Source: Caprimulgus europaeus (lineage: Eukaryota > Chordata > Aves > Caprimulgiformes > Caprimulgidae). From it: DNA of 64,000 nt. The notes beneath the pieces were generated by a model. That model made no database searches. It saw only the letters and a list, made by a program, of their open reading frames with translations, and was not told the DNA's origin. The stretch's first letter is position 1. Each line of letters starts with the position of its first letter. Below, piece by piece: positions 51,701 through 63,700 of the stretch. Made by a program: the position numbers and the translations under genes. The DNA lies in NCBI GenBank assembly GCA_907165065.1, contig OU015541.1:3658001-3722000 (forward strand), written 5' to 3'.

Positions 51701-54700
51701 ATTAGTTGGAAGATGTGGCTTGCAAAAAGGAGAAGCCTTTTCCGAGTGTGTGGTTTGCAGACTGGTTTCTCCCACCCCACCTCACCTCCAGAAGCCGTCT
51801 CAGTTTGAGTTGTGTATCATCTCAAAGGGATGTGAAACTTCAGCTTGTGAAGAAATGTACCCCATTGCCTGTTCAGGGAAATCTCTTCACTCCTTGCATC
51901 CTCACCTCTGCTTCCCATCTGAGAAAGCCAGAGCTCAACCTCAGCTGATGCCAGGCATGTCACAGAGCTGGCACACGTGGAAAGGGGCTGACCCATCCCA
52001 GCAGGAGCACAAACCCTTGCTTTAGCTTCTGGCCCTCTGCATTATGCCTTGATGTCCATGTACCACATGAGGGTAGTCAGCGTGCCACGTTCCCCACTTC
52101 CTTCTTCATCTCATCTGCTCTCCATGCAGCCGTGCTTGGTGAATCCCTCTCACCCATGCCCTTCAAAATGCTCCTGAGACTGCTAGACAGGTAGACAGTC
52201 TGCTGCTAGGTGCTGTGTTGTTATTCCATCCAAAGTTAATGAATTCAAAGGTTATGGGACTGTCAGCTGAGCCAAGGAGCTGTTCAACAGCAGCAGGATC
52301 AGGTCTTAAACCCGTTCTGTCCTGTCAGTTAAAATGAATGTCTGAATCTCAGGTGCAGAGTCTGTGGCTGGCAAGAAAAATGGGAGCACAGCTGAGGGTC
52401 TGAGAGTTTACCAGAAGACAGGTATCTCACCTGTGGAACTGGGGTCAGAATATCCCTAAAGAGGAATGTATCTGGGCAATTCTTTTTGTCTGTTTTCAGA
52501 ATAAATTCTTCACAGATGGGTTTCTTCCTTCTCTAGCTGGCAAAACGCTCCTTGGCATGAAATGCTCCATGCTTTGCAGTCCAGGGATGCAGAGCTCGCT
52601 GTGAGAGCTGTGGATTAGCATAAAGAATTGCGGTGATTTATTTATTTCTCCCCTGAAGCTACTGAGCAGACTCAGAGTGGATGTCTCTGTCACGGGACAG
52701 TGTGGGATTGTGGTGCAGCACTGAGAGAGCAGGAGCCCGGGACTCCCCGCTGCCTGACAGAGCTGCTTCTCTGGGCGTAGCTGCCTATTTACAGCCCCAG
52801 CTTTTCCATCCCAGTCCCTTCACAGCCTCTCATCCCTCCCGCTCCAGGTACAGAGCAGACCAAGCAGATTGTCTTTGCTCCCAGCACGGAGCCAGCCTTT
52901 GTCACCGTGCCCCAGAACAGCTTTGGGGAACCCTTCGTACTCAACCCCAACACCTGGTCTCTGGTTGTTGAAGCAGAGGGTGTGCTGCTGGTAAGGACCA
53001 GCCCCCATGTTCCATCCACCACAGGGGGCTTCAGCAGCTCCTTGGAGGCAAACATCCCCGACATAACCAACTCTCCCATCTCTCTTCCTAGGACTATCTG
53101 GTTTTGCTACCCAGCTCGTACTACGAAGCTCCAATACTGCAGCTAAAGGTCACGGAGCCGTGTACCTACCAGCCAGCCCCGGAACAAGCCACCCAGAAGT
53201 AAGAACCTCCACATCTTTGTGCTGTGTGGGACCTACTCAGCTCCTGTTAGCTTGGGGTTAAGAAATATGTACAGTCCACACTCTGTGAGGGTGTGTGTGC
53301 AATAAAACTGCTTAGTGGAACACTGCTGTGGTTGGTATAGCCCATTGAACCTGCACTGTCCCAGAAAGCCAACATATAGATCTCCTCATCCATGGCACAG
53401 GTTCTGTGTGTCTCATGGATCCTGAAAGGCCAACTCACCCAGTAAGACCATAGCCCTCTCCTCTGCTAGGCTGGTTTCCCAGTGCTGGGTTGTCTGTTAG
53501 TCAACAGCCCTGGAAAATGGCTACAAGGAGTTAGGTCTTGCTGGACTATTTAAAATGAATGAGCAGAGTCTGGTAGTGCTCAGAGCATCTCAGTGCATTT
53601 GCTTGCTCTGCCTGAGACCCCTCTGTCCATCTTGGCAGGAAGGCTGGTTGGGTTCTGGACACCAGTTATTGCCTCCACTAGAGCAATGGTCCCCAGGATA
53701 AAGCACATTGCAAGGGGAGAAGGTTTTTGTTGTTACTGCCATCGTGGCTCCTATAATACACAATCTTTTGCTCCATGGTCACCAGAGATGTTCCTTTGGA
53801 CAGTGGAACCTTCATGTTGGACCAAAGCCTTTTGCAAATCCTGCTGGGATCAGGCTGCATGGATGCTCTTGGCTCGTACAGTCCTGATGTAACAGCCATA
53901 CTTTGCAATTTTTTTCTTACTGTTTGTAGCTGCCTCTTGTACAAGTACCTGTCTGTGGACGGCTTCCCGGCTGCCTCAGGGGTGGACGCCGTGTGCAGGC
54001 TGGACAACCGGTTACCCAGAGTGTGTCCCACAGAGCAGCTCACCCCCTCCCACCCCCGGATGGCAATGTGCAGTGGCAGTGATGTGAGTGACACTTCTGT
54101 TTCATCCCTCACGTGGGCACTGTGGCACTTATCCCTCTGTTCCCACTGTCTGGAGCTTTGCACACACCTGGGTAGGTTACTGGAAGAACTTTTCACCCAT
54201 GTGCACCCCACTGTTGCCCCCTCAGTCTTGCAGCTGTGTGCTTGCATGCCCTGTTGTTGAAGGCACCCAAAAGCAGTGTCCCCCATGCAAAGGGCTTGCA
54301 AGGGCACACGTAGTAAGAGTTGGCCCATTGTCCTCTCAGCTGCAGAGGAGCCTGGTTTGTAGCAGAGGCATCCTGCACATGCTCACTGCAGGGAGTGGGA
54401 CAGGAGACCCCTGCTCACTCGTCTCTCTGTCCCCAGGTGGAAGTCCAGCTCTCCTTGCCTGTTGCTCGGCCCGGGAAATACGTCCTGGTGGTGGAGTACG
54501 CCAACACCAACGCTTTGCAGACAGTGGGCGTTGCTGTGACCTCACCACACTTAGCCATGCAGCAGGGCACGTTCATCTTCTACCCATGTGTCTACAGGTA
54601 TGGTCAGCTCTGAGATGGAGGAAAGGTTCAGTCCTCCTCCTGCATGGCAAGGACAGGCCTCCCCAGTTGAGCTTTTTCTGCTTTATCCCATGAACAAGGC

Positions 54701-57700
54701 AATGCCTTAGCATGGTGCATCTCAGCTGTGTACATCCAAACTCATTCTGGATGGACATGGATTTTGGTGACTCTCCATCCCTGGGAAATACATGGCATCC
54801 CTGGTGCACTACCTGTGCCAGAATAGTCCTCTAGTGCCTCTGTCAGGAGATGATCTGTTGCTCCTGGTTGCAGCTGGGTACATTGGTAGGGGCCCTGATT
54901 TAGGGAATGGCCCATGGGCAGCTTTATTGAAGGTGTTGGTGCAGGTCAAACTCTGTCCCTTCCTGTAAAAGTGTCTGGCTTCAGACTGTGACCTTCGTGA
55001 TAGGAAACAAATGTCTGGGGTGTCCTTGGGAAACTTCACTCTTAGGACTTGCCAGAAATGGCATCAAAAGATTTACAGGGACATTGTGTAAATACCTTCA
55101 GGACATAGAGCTGGCAAGACAAGAAATGGGTCATGACCCTGCTCAAGGCTGGCTTCAAAGTCTGTGTTTCTCTTACAGTTTCCTTTGTCGAGGGGTTGCT
55201 GTAGATTCCCAGAGCCGCATGGCAACTTTTGAACTTACCTCAGAGGCCACCGTTCGGTTCACCTCTGATCTGGCTGACTTCTTCCTGGTAAGGCTCCCTG
55301 AGAGGGCAGCTCTGTCGGCAGGTTGCAAGGAGGAGAGGCAGGAGTGGCCTGTAGATGGGTTTTCTAGTCCTGTGTGGACTGGATACTAGATCTTAAGTCT
55401 ATATCATGAGCAGTCCAAGGTGGAGAACATGGTCAGTTGTGTGTTTTGAAGTAGACCACAGGACTAGGGTTTGGGAGAAGATGGGGAGAAGAAGCTGGAC
55501 TTTGCAGAGGGAGCTCTGCAGCAGTGTGGCAGTGCTTCTTCCTATTTTTATCTTGAAGGCATTCACAGTTGCTTAGCTAAGGATAGAAGAATCCCATAAA
55601 TATCTGGAGCTCCTAAATGCTTTAGGGCTTATGCCAAGGAAGAAGGGGCAGTAAACAGAGGTGTGACCTCCATGTATTAGCTGAAGTGTCTGATAAGGAG
55701 GTTCTTGGTGTAGTCAGTCTGATTGCTGGTGGACACAACAACTGCTGTAGGCTCCCAGTGGAAGAGGATGCCGTGTAACTGGGTGACTCTTTTCTTTCAC
55801 GTGTGGCAGCACAAAGTGTACCTGATACCTGCTGCACAGTTCACCATGGAGTTCATCGAGCCGAAGGTGCATTGCATCAGTGTCCATGGCACGTTCTCAT
55901 CCAACAGGTAAGAGTCTCGGGTCCTTGAGGGTTTTAGCATGAATGTGGCTGTTTCCAAAAGCAGTTGCTTCCCCCACTTCCCTCAGGTTTGGAGCCTTTT
56001 CAGTTCTTGGCTCAGGAGAAAGAAATCTGTGGCTGAGGCCAAAGCGCCTTGCCCATGTCCACTAAGAAATGGAGTAAGGACTGGGAATCAGGCTGCTGGT
56101 CCTTTACCTGAACACCACACTTCTTCCAGGTGTCATCTGAATAGGCTTTCCTGTGCTTGCTCACATATAGCAAGAGACACTCACTGAATCCAAATTCTGG
56201 ATGCTGCTTTGAATTGATATTTGCATGGGAATTGGCCTGTGCAAAGTTCCTGTTCTTGTCACTGAGCCTGTGTCCCAGAACCCCAGAGCTCCTGGTAGAA
56301 AGCTCTCCCTCAGCAGGCATGCTTTGTAATCTGCCAGGACCTCACAGCCTCTCTCTTTCCTTGTCAGAGATCTTTACATCCCATTTTTCCCTTGTTTTGC
56401 AGCAGCTCCTGTGTTCCCTCAAGGTTCCTGAAGCTTTCTCAGTCCATCGTTTTGGAGGGGGCCCAGGCTCTGCCCATTGCCCCTGATGTCCCCCTGGCTC
56501 AGGCTGTTCATGTGGCTCTAGCTGGGGTCCCGATGGACCCTGCACCTCGGCCTCCCACCGCAGTGGACCCTGCTGCAGAGCTCATCCTCCTGCAGTCACC
56601 ACAGGTAGTGGCATGGGTGTGGGTTGGACTGGTTTGCTGGTGTTGTGACACTGGTCACCTGGAGCAGGGAGAAGTTTTCCTTCTCTATGCAGTAGCTTTA
56701 GCAATTAGCAATTTAACAATTAGCATTTGCAGTATTTAATTTGGACTTTAAACTTGTCCCTGAACCTGTAATTCCCATGTCTTAGCTCCATCCAACCCTG
56801 TTTGGCTCTCTGGACTCCCAGGAAGAGCTTTGCAGGTGGCACTATTAGAGGAGGGAGTGTGGGGACATGAGGGGTTGAGCCACCAAAATTCTCAAGACCT
56901 GACGACCTCTAACCTGAAAATTGTGCAGTAAGAGCACAAATTTCTGCAATAACTGAAAATATCCCAGCTGTGGTGCAGGCATCAGATGTGGGTTTTTGTC
57001 TCTTTGTTCTCCTGCCTCGGGCCAGGCTGCTGTGGTGTTTAACAGCCGGATCCAGACCCTGGGACGCTACGCTTTCATCCTGCACTTCTACCAGCCCAAC
57101 CATCCCACCTTCCCTGTGGAAGTGTTAATCAACGGTGGACGCATCTGGCAAGGTGAGAAGAGCAGGGACCTGGGGGAAGCTGCTGGTAGACACAAGCCTT
57201 GGGGAAGTTTTTGCTGCCAGAGGAGAATTGTGGGTTCACTGAAGAGTGAAGAGATGGTGGAACTGACTTAACTGTTCCAAACCAGGAGGGTGTGATGGGG
57301 ACTGCAAGGGAAATGTGGGACCAATAGGTTTGTTGTCTTTTCAGGTCAAACCAACGCTACTTTCTGCCCACATGGCTACGGGTGCCGGAGCCTGGTAGTT
57401 TCTGAGGATCAGATTATCCTGGATGTTACTGACAATGATCTGACCGTGGTTGTTCGAGTGCCAGAGGGCAAGCAGCTGTGGCTGGTGAGGCTCTCTCTGG
57501 GAAGCTCCTGGGACATACTGGACCAGGCTCCAGCCACATAGCTGGACTTTGTCCTTGGGGATTTTTGTCACTGTGTGACCACAGGAATGTTTCCCACCAT
57601 CATTCAGTTTCTGAACTGCCCGAGAAAGTTGCAATCTCCAACCTTAGTGGTGTAGAATTGAAGGCAGGACTCCCAGAGATGGGGTCTGCATATGACAGTT

Positions 57701-60700
57701 AGCTTCATGGTGTGGTTTTAATACCAAAGCAAGGCAGATATGGCAATGGTGGCTCTGCATACGTAGCTTGTGATAATCCAGAATAAGCCCTATTTCTACC
57801 CCAGTAATATTTTGCACCTGTATAGCATTGTTTGTCCAGGCAGGTCTCATTGTGGGAGCAGGTAGCCCTTGTTAGGCAACAGGACTAGGAAGTTGACCAA
57901 AATTTGGATAAATGGCTGACAAACAGAATTGGAACCCAGGTACCTTCATATCTAGGAGTTTGAGGTGACGGTGACTGTCTGCCTTTCTGCTGAAGCACAG
58001 CCAGTGCTGCTCTTCTGGGGTATTCTGCCTCTTTTTACTCCAGTGAATTTGAACCACCCCTCACATGGAGCATTAGAGTAGATAGACCCTGATGGACAGA
58101 CCTCAATGGAGAGGTGATCCCTGGTTTTTCCAGGACTCTGGCACTTTGTGTGTTATATTCTGTCCCAGTGAGGGATGAGCTGATGAGAAGTGAAAGGTGC
58201 ATTTTGAGTGAGCTCATTTTGGATTGTGTCTGGCTGGCTCAGCCGAGGAGCCTGGCTCACCCATCTTGTCCTTGCTTGGCAGGATTACATCCTCGTGGTG
58301 CCTGAGGACATCTACAGCTCTCAGTACCTGCAAGAGGAACCCCTAGACAAATCTTACGACTTCATCAGCAGTTGTGGCATCAACAGCTTCTACATCAAGT
58401 GAGACCCTTGGCTTTGGGTGGCTACTCTGCTGTCTTGCAGGCTGCATGCTCCTCAGGGAACAAAAACCCTTTCCCTTCATGTCTGGAGGGACTGGTTAAG
58501 GCTTTCCTTATCTACTGACCAAACCTGGGGGATCTGAGGGATTCACTGTCACAGGCTCTCCCTCCCACTAATTCAGTACCCATTGCTGCAGGAGGTCCTG
58601 TTGGATTTTTGGGGTGGTAGGGAGGCTGTTGGGCTGTGCAGCCAGGTGATTCCTCCTGCCTTCCCCTGCAGCCCCAGCACATCGTCGAGGTTCTGCCGTG
58701 ACTCTGCCATCTCGCTCTCCCTCTTCTACAACAACGGGGCACAGCCCTGCCGGTGCCACGAGGCAGGGGCACGGGGCAGCCAGTGCGAGCCCTTCAGCGG
58801 GCAGTGTCCCTGCAAGTCCAACGTCATCGGCCGAGAGTGCTCCCGCTGTGCCACCGGCTACTGGGGCTTCCCCAACTGCAGGCGTGAGTTGTCCCATCTC
58901 CTGCTCTGCTTTCCCAGCACTTGCTGGTTTGCCTCTTACAGGGCTGAGGTTGATTTAGGAATGAAAACAGTCCAGCTGCCCGCAGAGCGGTTGAGCTCTG
59001 CGTCCCTGACCTCCTGCTCTCCTTGGGCTGCCTGTGTCTTGCTCCCCAAAACACAGCCCCATCTCTGTCCCTTCCAGCCTGTGACTGTGGGACACGGCTC
59101 TGCGACGAAGTGACAGGGCAGTGCATCTGCCCTCCGCACACCCTGAAGCCAGAGTGTGTTGTCTGTGAGCCCCAGACCTTCGGCTGCCACCCCCTCATCG
59201 GCTGCGAGGACTGCAACTGCTCTCGGCCCGGCGTGCAGGAGCTGACGGAGCCGGGCTGCGACGCGGACAGCGGGCAGTGCAGGTGAGGGAGCCCTGTCCT
59301 GGCACCAGCCACGTCTGGCAGCATCCCTGGTCCATCCCTGCTGGAGTGATGGGACTTGTGAGCAGGCTGCAGGGAGGAGAGGTGCAGGATGGGGAAATCC
59401 TCATCAGCGTTGTGCCAGTGGCAGTGCCAGCGTGGGTGAAGCTCTGGCAGCCCAACTGCTCCCCGCTGTCCTGGGTTTGCTAGGATAGAGTTAATTTTCT
59501 TCCTAGTAATTAGAATAGCTGTGTTTTAGGTTCAGTGTGGGATTTGTTATGAGAAGAATGTTGCTAAAGTACCAATGTCATTAGTTGCTGCTGGAGCCCC
59601 AGGTCACCGTGTTTGGCTGGTTCACAGCTGCGTTAGGACTGGGAGGGAGAAGGGCAGTGAATAGCAAAACCCAACCTGGCGTTTGGATGTGCCAGTGAAA
59701 TATTCCAGATCGTATCCCATCATGTTTAGCATATTATCTGGGGCTGACTGGAAAGCGGGGGGGATTCTCTCTGGCTTTCCCTCTGGCTCTCGCTCTCCCG
59801 GGGTTGCGGTTTCGGTTCGGGATTGTCGCTCCTCCGGGATCGTGATCTGGGAACAGGCCGGGCTGGGTCAGCGGGTGGTGAGCAGTGGCACTGGGTGTCA
59901 CTCATTTGCATATTTTATTACTGTTATCATTATCACTACTATTTTAATATTAGTATTATTTTAATTTTCCTTTTATTTCTATTATTAAACTGTTCTTATC
60001 TCACCCTACAAGTCTCCTTACCCTCACCCCCCAATCCTCTCCCCTGGGGATGGGGGGGAAGTGGGTGAAGAGCTGTGTTGGCTGCTGGCCAAGGGCCAGC
60101 CCAGTGGAACTGTCACACCCACACAGCAGCACAAGGCTGAGGTTTCTAATGCTGTGGCTCTTGCGTCCCATCCAGGTGCAAGCCCAATATCATCGGGCGA
60201 CAGTGTGACCTCTGTGCCCCTGGCTACTACCACTACCCCAACTGCCGGCGGTGTGACTGCCACCAGGCTGGCACCACAGCGAGCGTGTGCGACCCAGTCA
60301 CGGGACAGTGTCACTGCAAGGTCAGTCCTTCGATTCCTTTGCACGGTGCCTTCCTCCTTGGCTTGGCTCTCCTGCTCTGGCTGTGGGTGTCTGGCGTGTC
60401 AGGAGGGAGCAGGGCTGGAGAAGCAGAGTGCCTGTGTGCTGGAGCTGCAGCCAGCCTGTCCCACATGGTGGTGGCTTCAGAGCACTCTGAAAAGCTCTTT
60501 CTCCCCATCATTCCTGGGCTGTTGTTGAGGTGGTGGGTAGTCCAGGTCCAGCCCCATGTCACAGCCTGTTGCATGTAAAGCTGTCAGCCCTGTTGAGTCC
60601 TTCTGCTCCTGTGTGACAGCAGAGTAACTCCAACTGCTGCGGAGCTGCCTGCTCCAGCCCCTTTGTAGGGCTCACAAGTGCTTTCTCCAGGTGAATTTAA

Positions 60701-63700
60701 TGTTTGATGGGTGGTGTGCAAGCAAACCTGTTCAGGGACTGCTTGGTTGTCTTTCAGCATCACATCATTGTGCTTTGACCACTTGCACAGCCGTCTTTGT
60801 CCTCCACTAAGGTCTCGTGAGAAGCTGCTAACACTGTTGAGCTTTACTTGTCTTCCAGGAAAATGTGGAGGGCCCAAGGTGTGACCAGTGCCGCTTGGGG
60901 ACATTTTCTTTGGATGCCAGCAACCCCAAGGGCTGCACCAAGTGTTTCTGTTTTGGTGCAACCGATCGCTGCCGCAGTGCTGAGAAGCACCGAGCTGAGG
61001 TGAGAGGGGCTGGGGACCACCAGAGCCTGCAGTTCAGTTGTGTCCACCTGGCTCCTTGCTGCCCTCGGGTCTCTGTCCTGTGTTAATCCTACTCTTTTAG
61101 AAGATACACTGTGAGGAGGGTTATATTTGTCTCCCTGTGCCCATCTCCCACTTTTTGCCCCTTTTCCCAGTCTCCAGGGTGTCACAGGTTGGAAAGTCCT
61201 GGCATGGGGGGGTTGTGCCAGACAGGAGGTGGGGTGGTGCTCAGCTTTCCATGGCATGCAAGGTTGTGAGCCTGTTATCATCCTTTCTTCTGCTCTGAGA
61301 CTTGCTTTTGTGGAGCATCAGCACCCAAACACTTTCTGTAGCTCCACTAGAAGATCTGTGGTTGCTCTTCCCCTGCAGTTCGTTGACATGAACGGGTGGC
61401 TCTTGCTGAGCAGCGACCGCCAGGAAGTGCCGCTGACTCTCAGCCTGCGGGAGCAGCTCCTCCACGCTGATCTCAAGAACCTCCTGGATGCCTACCAGGA
61501 ACTCTACTGGGTTGCCCCCAGCTCCTACCTTGGGGACCGGGTAAGAGCACAGTGGCAGCTGGACCAGCAGCCATGCACATCCCTGACCCCACAAACACGT
61601 GTGCCAGCAGCTTGTGCACTGACGTGCAGGCATTGCTCACACTCTGGTTGAACGTGGACAGCTCTGATCCATCTCAGTGGTGTGGACTTGCAGCCACATA
61701 TGCAATTTGTCTCCCTTAGGTTTCCTCCTATGGTGGGCACCTGAGCTATGAGCTGCACTCCAACCCGCGGAGGGGTGACGTCTTCATTCCCATGGAGTCC
61801 CGTCCGGATGTGATCCTGAAGGTGCAGCCTGAGAAATTCCCTGGTGCCCCCTGCTAATGCATGAGCAGGATGAGGTGTTGACTGACACCTTCCTTGCTTT
61901 TCCCAGGGAAATCAGATGAGCATCATGTTTCTGGAAGGCACCTACCCGTCCCCAGGGGAGGTACATGAAGGCCGGCTGCAGCTGGTGGAGGTGAGTTTGC
62001 CCACACGAGTGAAGAGCTCAGATGCTATTGAAAGGCCAAGACTGGCATGTAGGCAGAAGGGACAGTTGCTTTGAGCTCAATATTTTAGGTGCTGCCTATT
62101 GCAGCAGAACCAGCTGTGAAGATCCAGAGCTGTTTTCCCTGTGCAAAGGGGAGACATCCCAGCAGCAGGGAAGTGAAGGTTGGGCTTGATGTTCAGGTGC
62201 CTGTGCTTCCTACCAGTAATGTCAGGTCTTCTCTCACTAGGGTAACTTCAGGCACACAGAGACACACAACCCTGTGTCTAGAGAGGAGCTCATGATGGTG
62301 CTGGCAAACCTGGAACAGCTGCAGATCCGGGCACTCTTCTCCCAACTCTCTTCATCTGTGTCCCTGCGCCACGTGGTCCTGGAGATGGCAACAGACACGG
62401 TGACGGGCATCCATGCCAGGAACGTGGAGCTGTGCTTTTGCCCAGCTAACTACCAGGGGGACTCCTGCCAGGTAATGGTGAAAGGGGATGTGCTGCTTCA
62501 GGCAGAGAGGAGATAAACGGTGACATTTGGCTTTAAACTGGAAGGGGGTAGGTATAGACTGGGTATTAGGAAGAAATTCTTCACTGTGAGGGTGGTGAGA
62601 CACTGGCCCAGGTTGCCCAGAGAAGCTGTGGCTGCTCCTCCCTGGAAGTGTTCAAGGCTAGGTTGGATGAGGCTTGGAGCAACCTGGTCTAGTGGAAGGT
62701 GTCCCTGCTGATGGAAGGGGGGTTGAAACTGAATGATCTTAAGGTCCCTTCCAACCCAAACCAGTCTATCATTCTATGATTTTGGGTCTCAGCCACCCCT
62801 TGTGCTTGGTGCAAGTGACAACTCTGGGGTTTGGATGTTTGTGCAAAGCCATGGTGCCAGAGTACCAGCTTCCAAGCTGACTTCTGAGGGCTTCAGTTGA
62901 AATAACAGCTCAGGCTGTGCTGGAGGAAGGAATAACATCTCCCAGGCTCCCACGTACTAGCCCGCTGCCAGCTCTCCTCCCACCACAGCACAGGGCACCT
63001 GGGAGAGGTGTGTGAGCTGCATCTGCCCTCTTGGAAGAGGCATGATGGAGAAACTGTTCAGGTGCTGCAGACAACCTTAAGTCCATGCAGTACCTTGGAA
63101 CAGGTCCTTCTGTCTGGCTGATTATCTCCTATGGATGAGGAGCAGGAAGGAGCTGCACTGAAAAATCTTTGTTGTTGTTTTTAATCTCTTCTCCATCAGT
63201 ACAACCCTGTGGGAATTCTGTCATGGAAACGAAATCAGTCTCTTTGCTTGGCCTGAGTGTGTTGGGCTGTTTTTCAGATCTCTGTCTTTTTCTCTGTCCT
63301 CAGGAATGTGCTCCAGGTTACTACAGGGACACCAAGGGGCTCTTTCTGGGAAAATGCATCCCATGTCATTGCAACGGCCACTCAGATCAGTGCCTGCCGG
63401 GCTCTGGGATATGCCTTGTAAGTAACCAGTGAAGCAGGGTGATAGTTTGGAGTTAGAAGGTCTGTAGCATGTCATTAAAAAGCTCTTCCCATAGTCAGTG
63501 AGCTGGCAGGGCTGGGCCTGAATTGGAGCGTTAGCTCCATGTGCTGTTTCAGGGGTGGTCCCGCTTAGGGTGAAAGAGAGTTCTGGGAACGAGGAAGGAT
63601 TGAAGCATCCAGGTGTCTGGTGGGGAATTCTTTGTGCAGCCCACCATTGCCTGCTGCCAGTGCTGAGCCCACAGCCTGCCTTTTCCTCACAGAACTGCCA

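Noticed and set aside
53678..54328. 216-codon antisense open frame
   Set aside because: It overlaps real exon e25 on the opposite strand and resembles no known protein.
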